This document shows, in pieces, positions 1 to 8,221 of a DNA stretch of 11,991 nucleotides. How positions within the stretch are numbered: the first letter of the stretch is position 1; every line of letters begins with the position of its first letter. The notes under the pieces were generated by a model. That model searched no databases. It saw only the letters and a list, made by a program, of their open reading frames with translations, and was not told the origin of the DNA. Source of the DNA: an uncultured Rhodobiaceae bacterium (lineage in GTDB: Archaea > Thermoplasmatota > Poseidoniia > Poseidoniales > Poseidoniaceae); NCBI GenBank assembly GCA_937911445.1, contig CALDQY010000129.1, positions 1 through 11,991 on the forward strand. The letters run 5' to 3'. The position numbers and the translations under genes are program-made.

Positions 1-2521
1 CGTCCATGTCACCATCGTACCATTGTGTGCTATCGTTCGGCCACACATCGTTCAAATCGGAGTATCCGTCACCATCGGAATCTAGGCATCCATAGACGTC
101 ATTGGTCGATGTTCCAGCTTCCTCAGGACATGCGTCGCCTTGTGTACCATTGAGTTCGTCACCGTATCCATCGGAATCGGTATCGTTCCACTGCGATGCA
201 TCGCCAAGGAACACGTCATTGGTGTCTGACATACCATCCATGTCTTCATCATCGCAACCGAAGACATCACGGAATGATGTTCCTGCTGTTGTAGGACAAT
301 CGTCTCCCTCGAATCCGGTTGGATCATCTCCAAAACCATCACCATCTTGGTCTGCATGTTGTGTTGCTTCGGCTGGGAATGCATCGGAACCGTTGATGAG
401 CGTCCATTGTGCATCACCATCGGAATAGCCATCTCCGTCTGAATCAATACATCCAAGACGGTCTTGGGTCGAATTACCTGCGATTAGCATACATCCATCT
501 TCAAGATCATCGTAGCCATCGCCATCAACATCACTCGCACGGGTTGGGTCAGATGGGAACGCATCGTTCTCATCCGAAATTCCGTCACCATCACCGTCCA
601 CACATCCGTAGCGGTCGATGGTTGAAGTCCCCGGAACGCCAGGGCAGGCATCAGGTTCTGGTCCAGTGGCATTGTCTCCGTATCCGTCAGCGTCTTGATC
701 GAGCCACTGATGCTTCACGTTCGGTAATTCATCGATGACATCATCCCATCCATCGCCATCCGAGTCAAGACACCCATATCTGTTGCCAAGTGTCGAATTT
801 CCATTTGTTCCAGGACATGCATCAGGCGTCGTACCGCCGGGGTTGTCACCGTATCCATCTCCGTCAATATCCGACCACTGTGTGATGTCGTCAGGGTGTG
901 TGTCTTGGACGTCAGCCCACCCATCTTGGTCGCTATCAGGGCATCCAAGCGTTCCATTCTGCCAAGAATCACCGAACTCAGTTGGACATGCATCGGGGTA
1001 GTTTCCGCTCGCATTGTCGCCATAACCGTCCCCATCTTGATCTTGCGATTGTGTCGCATCGTAACGGAAGGCATCGGCTCCTTGCGAAACGTTCCACAAT
1101 CCATCTGCATCTGAAATTCCATCCCCGTCTGAGTCTGGACAACCGATGCGATCAATCCTTGAGTCTCCAAATTGCGTCGGACACTCATCAGGATTCGTTC
1201 CACTTGCATTGTCGCCGTACCCATCACCGTCGGTGTCAGCCGATTGCGTGGAATCACTAGGGAAGGCATCCGCTCCATCGAGGACGGTCCATGAGGCATC
1301 TGGGTCGGATATGCCGTCGTTGTCTGAATCGGGACAACCATTCCGGTCGATGTTTGATGTTCCAAACTGAGCGAGACAAGCATCACCGTTTGTGCCGGAG
1401 GGATTATCGCCGAAGCCATCACCATCCGTGTCGGATTGTTGCGATGCATCATTGGGCAGGATGTCCGCACCATCGGCAATTGTCCACACAGGTCCATTGG
1501 TGCCACTGGGATCCTCATCCGAAGCACCATCCAAATCGCTATCAGGGCACCCGAACCTGTCCAGGGTCGATGTGCCAGTCACGGTAGGACAAGCGTCGGG
1601 ATTTGTTCCAGTACTCTCGTCTCCATAACCGTCTCCGTCTGTATCACTCCACTGTGTTGAATCGGTTGGAAAGGCATCGTCTGAGTCAGCGTACCCATCG
1701 TTATCCAAATCGCTGCAACCGAGGTTACCGAGCTCTGTCGAGGTTCCGAATGTGGTTGGACAATTGTCCGCATCCAAACCACTGGCATTGTCACCGTAGC
1801 CATCGCCGTCTTGGTCGGACCACTGACTTGGCTCGTTCGGGAATGCATCTGCACCTTGAGCTGCGGTCCACGTTGCATCACCATCGGAATACCCATCTCC
1901 GTCGGTATCAATGCAGCCGAATCGGTCCTGATAGGATGTTCCGGGTGTAGTGTTGCAGGCATCACCTTCAGTAGCAGGAGGAGGGTTGTCTCCGTATCCA
2001 TCTCCGTCTTGGTCGGACCATTGCGTCGCATCACCAAGGTAGGCATCAGCGCCATCGGTCACGGTCCAGATTGAGCCGTTGATTCCGGTTGGGTCTGGGT
2101 CACTTGCACCATCTCCGTCCTCGTCTGGACATCCATTTCGGTCGATGTTCGAGTATGCTTTGACCGAATTACAAGCGTCTGCACCATTGCTGACAAGCCA
2201 GGTTGCATCGTTGTTTGAGTATCCATCTCCATCGTCATCCAAACATCCGAATCGGTCAGTTGTCGAATTACCGAGGACAGTTACACACGCATCCGCTTCG
2301 AAACCAGCGGCATTGTCACCGTATCCGTCAAAGTCTTGGTCGGCCCATTGTGTGCTTTCTGAGGGGAAGGCGTCTGCACCGTTGTTCACGGTCCAAGTAG
2401 CATCTGGATTTGAGTAGCCATCGCCGTCGCTGTCCGGGCACCCTTCACGATCGTTCGTTGAGGTACCGTATGTGTTTGGACAATCATCATCGTCGTCTTC
2501 TACACCATCGAGATCAGCATC
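1..2521 (-). repeat. Thrombospondin type 3-like calcium-binding repeat array within the protease
   Basis: This is the coding repeat region of the S8 protease, residues 753 to the window edge. After a lead-in DADLDGVEDDDDCP there are 14 units, each opening with a GC dipeptide followed by D-x-D-x-D-G, such as GCPDSDGDGYSNPDA (first unit, from 2443) and GCLDSDGDGYSDLND (last, from 91). The mean period is about 60 residues (181 bp). A full unit contains GC-DSDGDG-SD, then FP-QW-D-DGDGYGDN, then DACP-GTS-DR. It carries two acidic calcium-type loops and usually two cysteines. Eight units also carry an insertion of the form W-T-V-x-x-GADAFP and six do not. The second unit (from about 2263) is short, lacking the QW/DGDGYGDN half. 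DNA identity between units is only partial, so the array is old or diversified. Calcium binding is inferred from resemblance to TSP3 repeats. Confidence 0.88.
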
Positions 2522-4777
2522 CTCTGTGAGATTGACCAATGTCGTTTCTTGGTTAACTGCAACGGAGAAGAATTGTGGCCCAACAGGGACATTCGTACCG
2601 TTGATGTGGACTTCCCACGTTCCTTGTGCAGGATTAGAGAACTTCAATCCACGTAGCGTGTCAACGTTATTGGAAAGTTCAGTCCACGTTCCAGATGGGT
2701 CCTTGATTGCGAGGTCCAAGTCGTTCACGAGATTTGTCCCGGCCGATGGAGTCGATTCTTTGTCGGTCCATGCTACGACTACGTTGAGGTCAGGTGCATT
2801 CGGTGGTATGTTGAAACTCCAGCCCCGATTAACACCAGTAGTTACGCTTTCGTTGTCGATCCATGAAGTGTTTAGGGCGCTTCGCATGTCGACACGACCC
2901 CATCCTTCGTGGTTGTTCGGTGCTGTTTCTCCAGCTCCATTGGAAGCCGAATTGTATTGGCCAACCATGTCGGTTGCACTTGCCGCAAAAATAGCCTTGA
3001 CGAGGGATGAGTTTGGATCTTCATGACCCATGTTGTCAATAAGATGCTCCAACAGTAGAGCTGTTGCACCGGCCGTGAGAGGTGTGGACATGCTTGTGCC
3101 TCCCATATACACATAGTCCGCACTGTGAGGAGCCCACCCGACTGTCTTGGTGTTGTACCGAGTCAAAGCTGAGAGGATGAACGTTCCTGGAGCAACAATA
3201 TCCGGTTTCAGGCGGTTGTCATCTGTTGGTCCACGGCTCGAGAACGCAGCCAAGCCTGAGATGTTGTCTGCCAGGCGATCTGAACTGATTGGTGCACTGT
3301 ATTTGGTAGTCCCCCAGACTGAATTTATCGTGGGCCGATTGTTCTCACTCGCTCCAACGGTCAAGACGCTCTTGGCTGATGCGGGGGCTCCCAATGAATC
3401 AAGGTCAACTTCTCCATTTCCGTTGGTGTCGACGCCATTGTTCCCTGCGGAGAAGAGAATCGTCATATTCTGATAATCTCGAGCAGCGATGTCTGCTTGC
3501 ATAGAATAAGTATTGTAAGCACCATTCTCAGCAGACCCCCACGAGTTGGTATGAACGCGAGAACCATTGTCAGCACCAGCCTTGAACAACTCGATCAGGT
3601 TTGATGGCAAGCCGTTCAGTGAATATCTGGCATCACGAGGGGTGGTTGCAGCATTCGCACACCAGACGCCGATGGCCTGAAAGTAGAGTTGAGCCTCTGG
3701 CGCCATCCCCTTGATGTTGCCTGAAGAATTGGTTCCATCTCCAAGCACCGATCCTGCGACGTGTGTGCCATGACCATCAATGTCCGATGCACCATCATCT
3801 GCTTGTGAGCCGCACGATGACACCTCAGATGCAGTCATGCCCCAAGAAACGATGTCTAGGATGTGGTCGGAAAAATCCGCGTGCATCGTCGAATCGTTAA
3901 CGCCACTGTCAAGACCAGTATCAGCAACCGTGACAATAATCCCACTCCCATCAACACCGTTCCAAGAGGAATTGATGCCATTCATCGTGGATTGAGACCA
4001 GAGGTCAGGTGCTTTGAGAACCGTATCAGCAACGTCATTTGCGGTAAAGGCCCAGGGTTTCTGTTCCACCCATTCAATCTCTCCTTGAGCAACAAGCCAA
4101 GATAATGCATTGGTGGTTCGATCAACATCGAAGGTTGCAAATCGGCCGATGTGGTAGGTGATACGAATGTCATCTCGCTCATGGATTCCATCCGGAAGGG
4201 ATTTGCCGGACAAAACCCCGTGTACCGGTACGAAATCAGACTGGTAGAACAAGGATGCAGCTCCAATGTTTTCACCAAGCATGGCTTTAATCAACTTCGA
4301 TCGGACTTTGTCAGTAGGGTCGAGTTGCAAAACACCTTCGACGTCGAGTTGAGCAAGTTCGTCAATCGATTTCTTCTCAACTTCACAATGGAATCCTGTC
4401 ACAGGTAAAAACGAGAAACAATCGATACCCGCTTGTTCCAAATCGAGAAGCCAGTCGCTCGGAACCGGATAGGTATGTGTGAGTACGTAATTGCCGTTCA
4501 ATTCCTTCTCTTGTGTTCGTTCCGACCAGTCCTCGAGCGGAGTGATTGTGGCTTGTCGATAGAGAAGGTCGATTGTTCCTAGTCCCTCAGCAGGGTCATA
4601 CCACCCTTGAGCGTATTCTTTGGTTGGTATGATGCCCATTTGAGCAAGCAGATTCAATTCAGCATCGGTGTTGACGTCGATGGCTGGAAGAGGTTGGCTC
4701 ATCGCAAATGGTGCCGCCAATTGTGCGAGCATCAAACAAACGAGAAAGGTCGATACTCGTGCACGCGGAGTCGGCAT
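1..4777 (-). CDS. Giant secreted subtilisin-like (S8) serine protease with calcium-binding TSP3-like repeats, C-terminus missing
   Basis: Open frame of at least 1592 codons, starting at the ATG at 4777-4775 and still open at the left edge. An in-frame TGA lies two codons upstream, so this start is well fixed. The N-terminus has arginines followed by a hydrophobic stretch (about residues 8-25), a typical Sec signal peptide. Residues about 26-270 look like a pro-region. The S8 domain spans about 275-610: Asp286 in VADTGLDSG, His336 in DGHGTHVAG, oxyanion Asn446 in SAGNNG and Ser562 in GGTSMSTP, so it should be active. Residues about 630-745 form a beta-rich domain with VNDLDLAI and NVPVGPQFF motifs, as in the C-terminal barrel of KP-43-type subtilases. 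From residue 753 the protein is an Asp-rich repeat array. Inferred role: extracellular or surface degradation of proteins, with calcium stiffening the stalk. The natural C-terminus (more repeats, anchor or sorting domain) lies outside the window. Confidence 0.93.
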   Translation of the reverse strand, partial: MPTPRARVSTFLVCLMLAQLAAPFAMSQPLPAIDVNTDAELNLLAQMGIIPTKEYAQGWYDPAEGLGTIDLLYRQATITPLEDWSERTQEKELNGNYVLTHTYPVPSDWLLDLEQAGIDCFSFLPVTGFHCEVEKKSIDELAQLDVEGVLQLDPTDKVRSKLIKAMLGENIGAASLFYQSDFVPVHGVLSGKSLPDGIHERDDIRITYHIGRFATFDVDRTTNALSWLVAQGEIEWVEQKPWAFTANDVADTVLKAPDLWSQSTMNGINSSWNGVDGSGIIVTVADTGLDSGVNDSTMHADFSDHILDIVSWGMTASEVSSCGSQADDGASDIDGHGTHVAGSVLGDGTNSSGNIKGMAPEAQLYFQAIGVWCANAATTPRDARYSLNGLPSNLIELFKAGADNGSRVHTNSWGSAENGAYNTYSMQADIAARDYQNMTILFSAGNNGVDTNGNGEVDLDSLGAPASAKSVLTVGASENNRPTINSVWGTTKYSAPISSDRLADNISGLAAFSSRGPTDDNRLKPDIVAPGTFILSALTRYNTKTVGWAPHSADYVYMGGTSMSTPLTAGATALLLEHLIDNMGHEDPNSSLVKAIFAASATDMVGQYNSASNGAGETAPNNHEGWGRVDMRSALNTSWIDNESVTTGVNRGWSFNIPPNAPDLNVVVAWTDKESTPSAGTNLVNDLDLAIKDPSGTWTELSNNVDTLRGLKFSNPAQGTWEVHINGTNVPVGPQFFSVAVNQETTLVNLTEDADLDGVEDDDDDCPNTYGTSTNDREGCPDSDGDGYSNPDATWTVNNGADAFPSESTQWADQDFDGYGDNAAGFEADACVTVLGNSTTDRFGCLDDDGDGYSNNDATWLVSNGADACNSVKAYSNIDRNGCPDEDGDGASDPDPTGINGSIWTVTDGADAYLGDATQWSDQDGDGYGDNPPPATEGDACNTTPGTSYQDRFGCIDTDGDGYSDGDATWTAAQGADAFPNEPSQWSDQDGDGYGDNASGLDADNCPTTFGTSTELGNLGCSDLDNDGYADSDDAFPTDSTQWSDTDGDGYGDESTGTNPDACPTVTGTSTLDRFGCPDSDLDGASDEDPSGTNGPVWTIADGADILPNDASQQSDTDGDGFGDNPSGTNGDACLAQFGTSNIDRNGCPDSDNDGISDPDASWTVLDGADAFPSDSTQSADTDGDGYGDNASGTNPDECPTQFGDSRIDRIGCPDSDGDGISDADGLWNVSQGADAFRYDATQSQDQDGDGYGDNASGNYPDACPTEFGDSWQNGTLGCPDSDQDGWADVQDTHPDDITQWSDIDGDGYGDNPGGTTPDACPGTNGNSTLGNRYGCLDSDGDGWDDVIDELPNVKHQWLDQDADGYGDNATGPEPDACPGVPGTSTIDRYGCVDGDGDGISDENDAFPSDPTRASDVDGDGYDDLEDGCMLIAGNSTQDRLGCIDSDGDGYSDGDAQWTLINGSDAFPAEATQHADQDGDGFGDDPTGFEGDDCPTTAGTSFRDVFGCDDEDMDGMSDTNDVFLGDASQWNDTDSDGYGDELNGTQGDACPEEAGTSTNDVYGCLDSDGDGYSDLNDVWPNDSTQWYDGDMD

Positions 4778-4873
4778 GATTCACTCTTGGAACCGGTTAC
4801 TCATCAATGATTTGCATTAATCAGGTTCAAATCGATAACGAGCATTGAAAACAGGGTCTCGTTAGGCTAAGGC
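4778..4873. promoter_or_regulatory. Divergent intergenic region between protease and ABC exporter
   Basis: This 96-bp gap separates the two divergent start codons and must hold both promoters. An AT-rich patch with ATTAAT near 4816 is the best candidate TATA-like element for the leftward protease, about 40 bp from its ATG. GAGTGA just before that ATG on the minus strand is a weak Shine-Dalgarno candidate. No clear TATA box was seen for the rightward ABC gene. No operator or inverted repeat was evident. Confidence 0.35.
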
Positions 4874-6718
4874 ATGCGAGGTATGGGTTCAGGTGGTGGC
4901 GATGCGATGGAGCCATCCGACATCAACGAGAAGACGCAAATCGTTGGCCGTCAAATCTGGCGTGTTGTACCCTACGCCAAGCGATATCCAGGGCGTGTTC
5001 TTGCGGGTATCTTTGGAAACGCAATGGCACGTTTCTTCGACCTGATGCCGTTTGTTGCCATCGGTTTGGCGGTTGATTATTTCACGGGAGGGCTGGCAGG
5101 TCCTGACATCATACAGGATTTCGTGACCTCCTTTGGTGGTGATCCAGCGGTAGGATACGGTATACTCATTTTCCTTGGTTTCTTTTTCTTGGCTATTTTC
5201 CAAGGAATTTCGGAATACTCCTGGCAAACGCTGGGTTACAAAATCCAACACGATTTGAGAATGGATGCAACGAAGTCGCTTATTGCCATGGAGGCTTCTT
5301 ACTACGATATGCGACAAACAGGACAAATCATGGCCGTGTTGTCGAGCGATGTCAACCAATTGGAAGACGTTGTTTCTGATTCCTCAACTTCGATTATTCG
5401 TATCGTTGTCACCTTCATGACTGCTTTCCTCATTCTTGTTTTGATGTCATGGAAACTCGCTATTGTTCTGTTTGGGCCGATCATTTTCATTGTACCAATC
5501 GTCTATTGGTTTTCAACCAGCGTTCAAAGAAAATACCGCAAGCAGCGTGAATCCACAGGTGATATTACCGCTGTTTTGGAGAATCTGATTTCAGGGATTT
5601 CCGTTGTGCAAGCCTACAACGCTGAGGATTGGGAAGCCGAGCGCGTTAACCGCGAATCTGGAGCCTACCGTGACCAAGCCATGGGGGCGAGTCAAGATCG
5701 TAACCGATTTATTCCTATGATTTACGTCGTTGCTGGAATTGCATTTGGCCTTCTCGTGACCGCTGGTGGCTGGTTGGCAAAAGAGGGAGAAATCACGACT
5801 GGACAGTTGGTCACATTCCTCCTTATCAGTACACGAATGACGATGCCGATGTTCATCTTCGGTATTCTTGTCAATCAGTTGCAACGTGGTGAAGCAGCAG
5901 CTCGTCGTGTCTTCGCAGCCATTGATCTGGAACCAACCATCGTCGACAACGATGATGCTGTTGAGCTGCTTGGTCCAATCGAATCGGTTGAATTCAAGGA
6001 TGTTCATTTCACCTATCCTAACACGACGACTAAGGTGTTGAGTGGCATCTCATTCCGGGTTGCAGGAGGTCAATTCCTTGGCGTCATGGGTCACACTGGT
6101 GCAGGAAAGACAACCATTCTCAAGTTGCTCATGCGCTATTATGTTCCTGATTCTGGTGAAGTTCTCATCAATGGGAACAACATCAACACATTCACCCTAG
6201 CAAGCGTACGCGAAGCGATTGGTTTTGTAAGTCAGGACCCGTTCTTGTTCTACGGTTCTATTCGTGACAATGTCAAGTACAACATGGACGCAGAAGAAAG
6301 CGATTTGCGAAGAGCACTGGAACTCGCAGGAGCACTGGAATTCGTCGAAGAATTGGAAGACGGTATTGAGACAATGGTAGGTGATCGAGGAGCAATGTTG
6401 AGTGGTGGGCAACGAGCCCGTGTTTCCCTTGCTCGTGCTTTGCTGAAGAAGCCATCGCTGCTCATTCTCGATGAGGCTTCGAGTGCACTCGATGCGGAGA
6501 CAGAGCGACGAATTCAGGAGAATCTGCTCAGTACCGGTTCAGGCAGAGCAACCATCGCCGTTGCTCACCGATTGAGTACCATCCGCAATGCTAACGAGAT
6601 TCTTGCCATGGTCGATGGGGCTGTCGTCGAGCGTGGAAAGCACGACGAATTGGTAGAGCACCAAGGTGTCTATGCGAGCCAGTGGACCATCCAAACCGGT
6701 GATATGGCTGGAATGTAA
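4874..6718 (+). CDS. ABC exporter half-transporter (MsbA/MdlB-like, fused membrane and ATPase domains)
   Basis: A 614-residue protein with the usual length and order of a type IV ABC exporter half-molecule that works as a dimer in the cytoplasmic membrane. The membrane domain covers about residues 40-335, with six hydrophobic helices near 42-68, 94-117, 173-191, 194-213, 281-302 and 308-330. The ATPase domain follows: A-loop Tyr381, Walker A GHTGAGKT (406-413), Q-loop Gln454, signature LSGGQ (509-513), Walker B LLILDE (Asp533, catalytic Glu534) and switch His565. All catalytic elements are intact, so an ATP-driven exporter is expected. The substrate (lipid, drug or peptide) cannot be read from the sequence. 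The start is uncertain. The longest frame begins at 4874, but AGGTGGTGG at 4891-4899 is a good ribosome-binding site for the in-frame ATG at 4907 (residue 12). It is divergent from the protease gene, and its TAA abuts the next gene's stop with no spacer. Confidence 0.93.
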   Translation: MRGMGSGGGDAMEPSDINEKTQIVGRQIWRVVPYAKRYPGRVLAGIFGNAMARFFDLMPFVAIGLAVDYFTGGLAGPDIIQDFVTSFGGDPAVGYGILIFLGFFFLAIFQGISEYSWQTLGYKIQHDLRMDATKSLIAMEASYYDMRQTGQIMAVLSSDVNQLEDVVSDSSTSIIRIVVTFMTAFLILVLMSWKLAIVLFGPIIFIVPIVYWFSTSVQRKYRKQRESTGDITAVLENLISGISVVQAYNAEDWEAERVNRESGAYRDQAMGASQDRNRFIPMIYVVAGIAFGLLVTAGGWLAKEGEITTGQLVTFLLISTRMTMPMFIFGILVNQLQRGEAAARRVFAAIDLEPTIVDNDDAVELLGPIESVEFKDVHFTYPNTTTKVLSGISFRVAGGQFLGVMGHTGAGKTTILKLLMRYYVPDSGEVLINGNNINTFTLASVREAIGFVSQDPFLFYGSIRDNVKYNMDAEESDLRRALELAGALEFVEELEDGIETMVGDRGAMLSGGQRARVSLARALLKKPSLLILDEASSALDAETERRIQENLLSTGSGRATIAVAHRLSTIRNANEILAMVDGAVVERGKHDELVEHQGVYASQWTIQTGDMAGM

Positions 6719-7030
6719 TCACGTTCGTTCAAGAATCGGACGAAGAATGGTTGAGACTTGTTCCTGCGTGCTGGCCGGGATGAAGGCTTTGTTTCCCCAG
6801 AGAATGAGGACTGAGATGAAGAAAAACAGCGGGATGCCAACGATGAGTGACCAGATTGCAACGGTTAGGTCAAGGATGTAGTATTGCTCAAAGAATTCGG
6901 ATACGATGATGGTGCCAAAGAGCACCGCTACTCGAATAATGGTAAGAACGGAACGTATGGTCAGCCAGATCTCTTCTTCATCAGAAATCTCACCAAGCGC
7001 TCGTTCAGCCATGGGTTGTCTTGCTTTCAT
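6719..7030 (-). CDS. Small two-helix membrane protein, function unknown
   Basis: A 103-residue protein I do not recognise. It has an acidic patch (SDEEE, 16-20) and then two hydrophobic helices, about residues 22-44 and 53-78, joined by a short loop with FFEQYY. The tail after WGNKAF is polar. It is probably an integral inner-membrane protein with both termini on the same side. It lies 31 bp downstream of the glycosyltransferase on the same strand, so it is probably the last gene of the rmuC-glycosyltransferase run. Its TGA (6721-6719) directly abuts the TAA of the convergent ABC gene. ATG at 7030 is the longest start; Met7 (7012) is an alternative. A real gene is supported by its clean fit between its neighbours and its plausible membrane topology. 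Confidence 0.7.
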   Translation of the reverse strand: MKARQPMAERALGEISDEEEIWLTIRSVLTIIRVAVLFGTIIVSEFFEQYYILDLTVAIWSLIVGIPLFFFISVLILWGNKAFIPASTQEQVSTILRPILERT

Positions 7031-7061
7031 TCATTGAAAGGCATTGCGTCGATTATGCGAC

Positions 7062-8183
7062 TCAAAGTGTTCGTTCACGGTCATCGATTTGACGGCCAAC
7101 GCCTGCCGCGCCACCAGTTCTTCGAATCTCTCTCCACGCCTTGTTGACGCCTTGTCCATAGGCCCAATGCGCAAGGAATACGAACAGTGGTGCAAGAGCA
7201 ATCGTTCCGATCGATCGGTGAGGACTTGTTCCAATTGCGGCTCCAAGCCATGAGAGCCCGATATAGAATCCCATGAGGCCGAGTGTACCATGAACTGCGA
7301 GACGTGGCAAGGTCCACTCCCCATCAATGGAGAACCATGGATACTCGGTCGCCCCACCGGTCGCAACGCCTGCGATCAGTGTGAGAATCGCAGCAACCGT
7401 AAGCCACGGGAAGAATCCAATGGCAGTGTGCGACCATGTTGCAATCTCAGGCCACCGCTTGTTGGCAACCATGCGAGTGTAACCGTAGTTCCGCATCTGC
7501 TTCATGTACGGCTTGAATGGCCTACGTCGACGATGTGGCATGACGTTGGATGGGTCGATGAACAGTTTGTGCCCTTCTCTCTGAATCTTCGCATCAAGAA
7601 CGACATCTTCAGCACCAATGCATCCTGGTTCGAAGAAGTTGACCTGACGAAGGTTTTCCATTCGGTGAGCGCAGTTGACACCAGGGTTGTGCGTGATAGG
7701 AACCAACTCACCACGAGGTTGCGCACCGTAACGAGTTCCTGCCGTCATGAATTTGGTGCAAAAGGCAACATCCGCGCACTTTGCCCCGAATGGGTCCTCA
7801 TCAGGGGCAAAATTTGGTCCACCAACGGCTCCAACTTCCGGATCCTTGAACCATCGAATGAGCTTCTCGGCCCAATCAAGAGGAGGGATGGTATCATCAT
7901 CGGTGAAGAGAACGAGATCATGGTCCATTTGTTTCAATGCAAAATTGCATGCATCTGCACGGTTTGTGGATGGGTCTTCAATCCAGGTCGCTCCATATTT
8001 TTCACAGACGTCTTTGGTGTGGTCTCTTGATTTTGAGTCTGAAATGACAATCTCGATGTCAGGGTAGGTCTGCTGTGTAAGCCTGTCCAATACGATGGCA
8101 AGTTCATCAGCATTGTTGATGGTTGGAATCAAAATTGCAACCTTGTACGGCGTTCCATCCTCTTTGAGTACGGGCTCCACCAT
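7062..8183 (-). CDS. Family 2 glycosyltransferase with C-terminal membrane helices
   Basis: A 373-residue protein with a GT-A fold of the GT2 family. It starts with VAILIPTINN (15-24), has IEIVISDSKSRD (43-54) for nucleotide-sugar contacts, the metal-binding FTDDDT motif (Asp95-97), and GCIGAEDVVLD with the likely catalytic-base acid pair Glu192-Asp193. A basic HRRRRPF stretch (217-223) sits where processive and membrane GT2 enzymes carry their Q/R-x-x-R-W type motif. Three hydrophobic helices follow at about 254-275, 295-318 and 324-343, so the enzyme should be membrane-anchored with a cytoplasmic active site. It probably transfers a sugar from a nucleotide or lipid donor onto a lipid-linked or surface glycan. 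The exact donor and acceptor are unknown. It is 38 bp downstream of rmuC and 31 bp upstream of the small membrane protein, which suggests co-transcription. Confidence 0.88.
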   Translation of the reverse strand: MVEPVLKEDGTPYKVAILIPTINNADELAIVLDRLTQQTYPDIEIVISDSKSRDHTKDVCEKYGATWIEDPSTNRADACNFALKQMDHDLVLFTDDDTIPPLDWAEKLIRWFKDPEVGAVGGPNFAPDEDPFGAKCADVAFCTKFMTAGTRYGAQPRGELVPITHNPGVNCAHRMENLRQVNFFEPGCIGAEDVVLDAKIQREGHKLFIDPSNVMPHRRRRPFKPYMKQMRNYGYTRMVANKRWPEIATWSHTAIGFFPWLTVAAILTLIAGVATGGATEYPWFSIDGEWTLPRLAVHGTLGLMGFYIGLSWLGAAIGTSPHRSIGTIALAPLFVFLAHWAYGQGVNKAWREIRRTGGAAGVGRQIDDRERTL

Positions 8184-8221
8184 GGTCTTGCGTGTTGGAA
8201 CTCACATATCAAAAAGATGCT

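Noticed and set aside
82..2417. Many methionine-rich, histidine-rich or serine/proline-rich open frames on both strands across the left 2.5 kb
   Set aside because: They are out-of-frame shadows of the protease repeat array. Repeated GAT/GAC codons on the minus strand keep other frames open and give low-complexity translations with no domain content.
1..2500. Possible CRISPR array or DNA-level tandem satellite
   Set aside because: The periodicity comes from a coding repeat of about 60 residues with diverged DNA, not identical short repeats separated by unique spacers.
4778..4873. A possible small RNA or operator in the protease/ABC divergent gap
   Set aside because: No inverted repeat, terminator-like stem or conserved RNA motif is visible. 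Promoter function alone explains the gap.
4889..6465. Minus-strand open frames opposite the ABC exporter
   Set aside because: They overlap a gene with complete Walker A, signature and Walker B motifs, and their translations are cysteine/histidine-rich noise.
7290..8030. A 246-residue plus-strand open frame opposite the glycosyltransferase
   Set aside because: It is antisense to a gene with clear GT2 motifs, has no recognisable domain and no ribosome-binding site, and its composition is that of a shadow frame.
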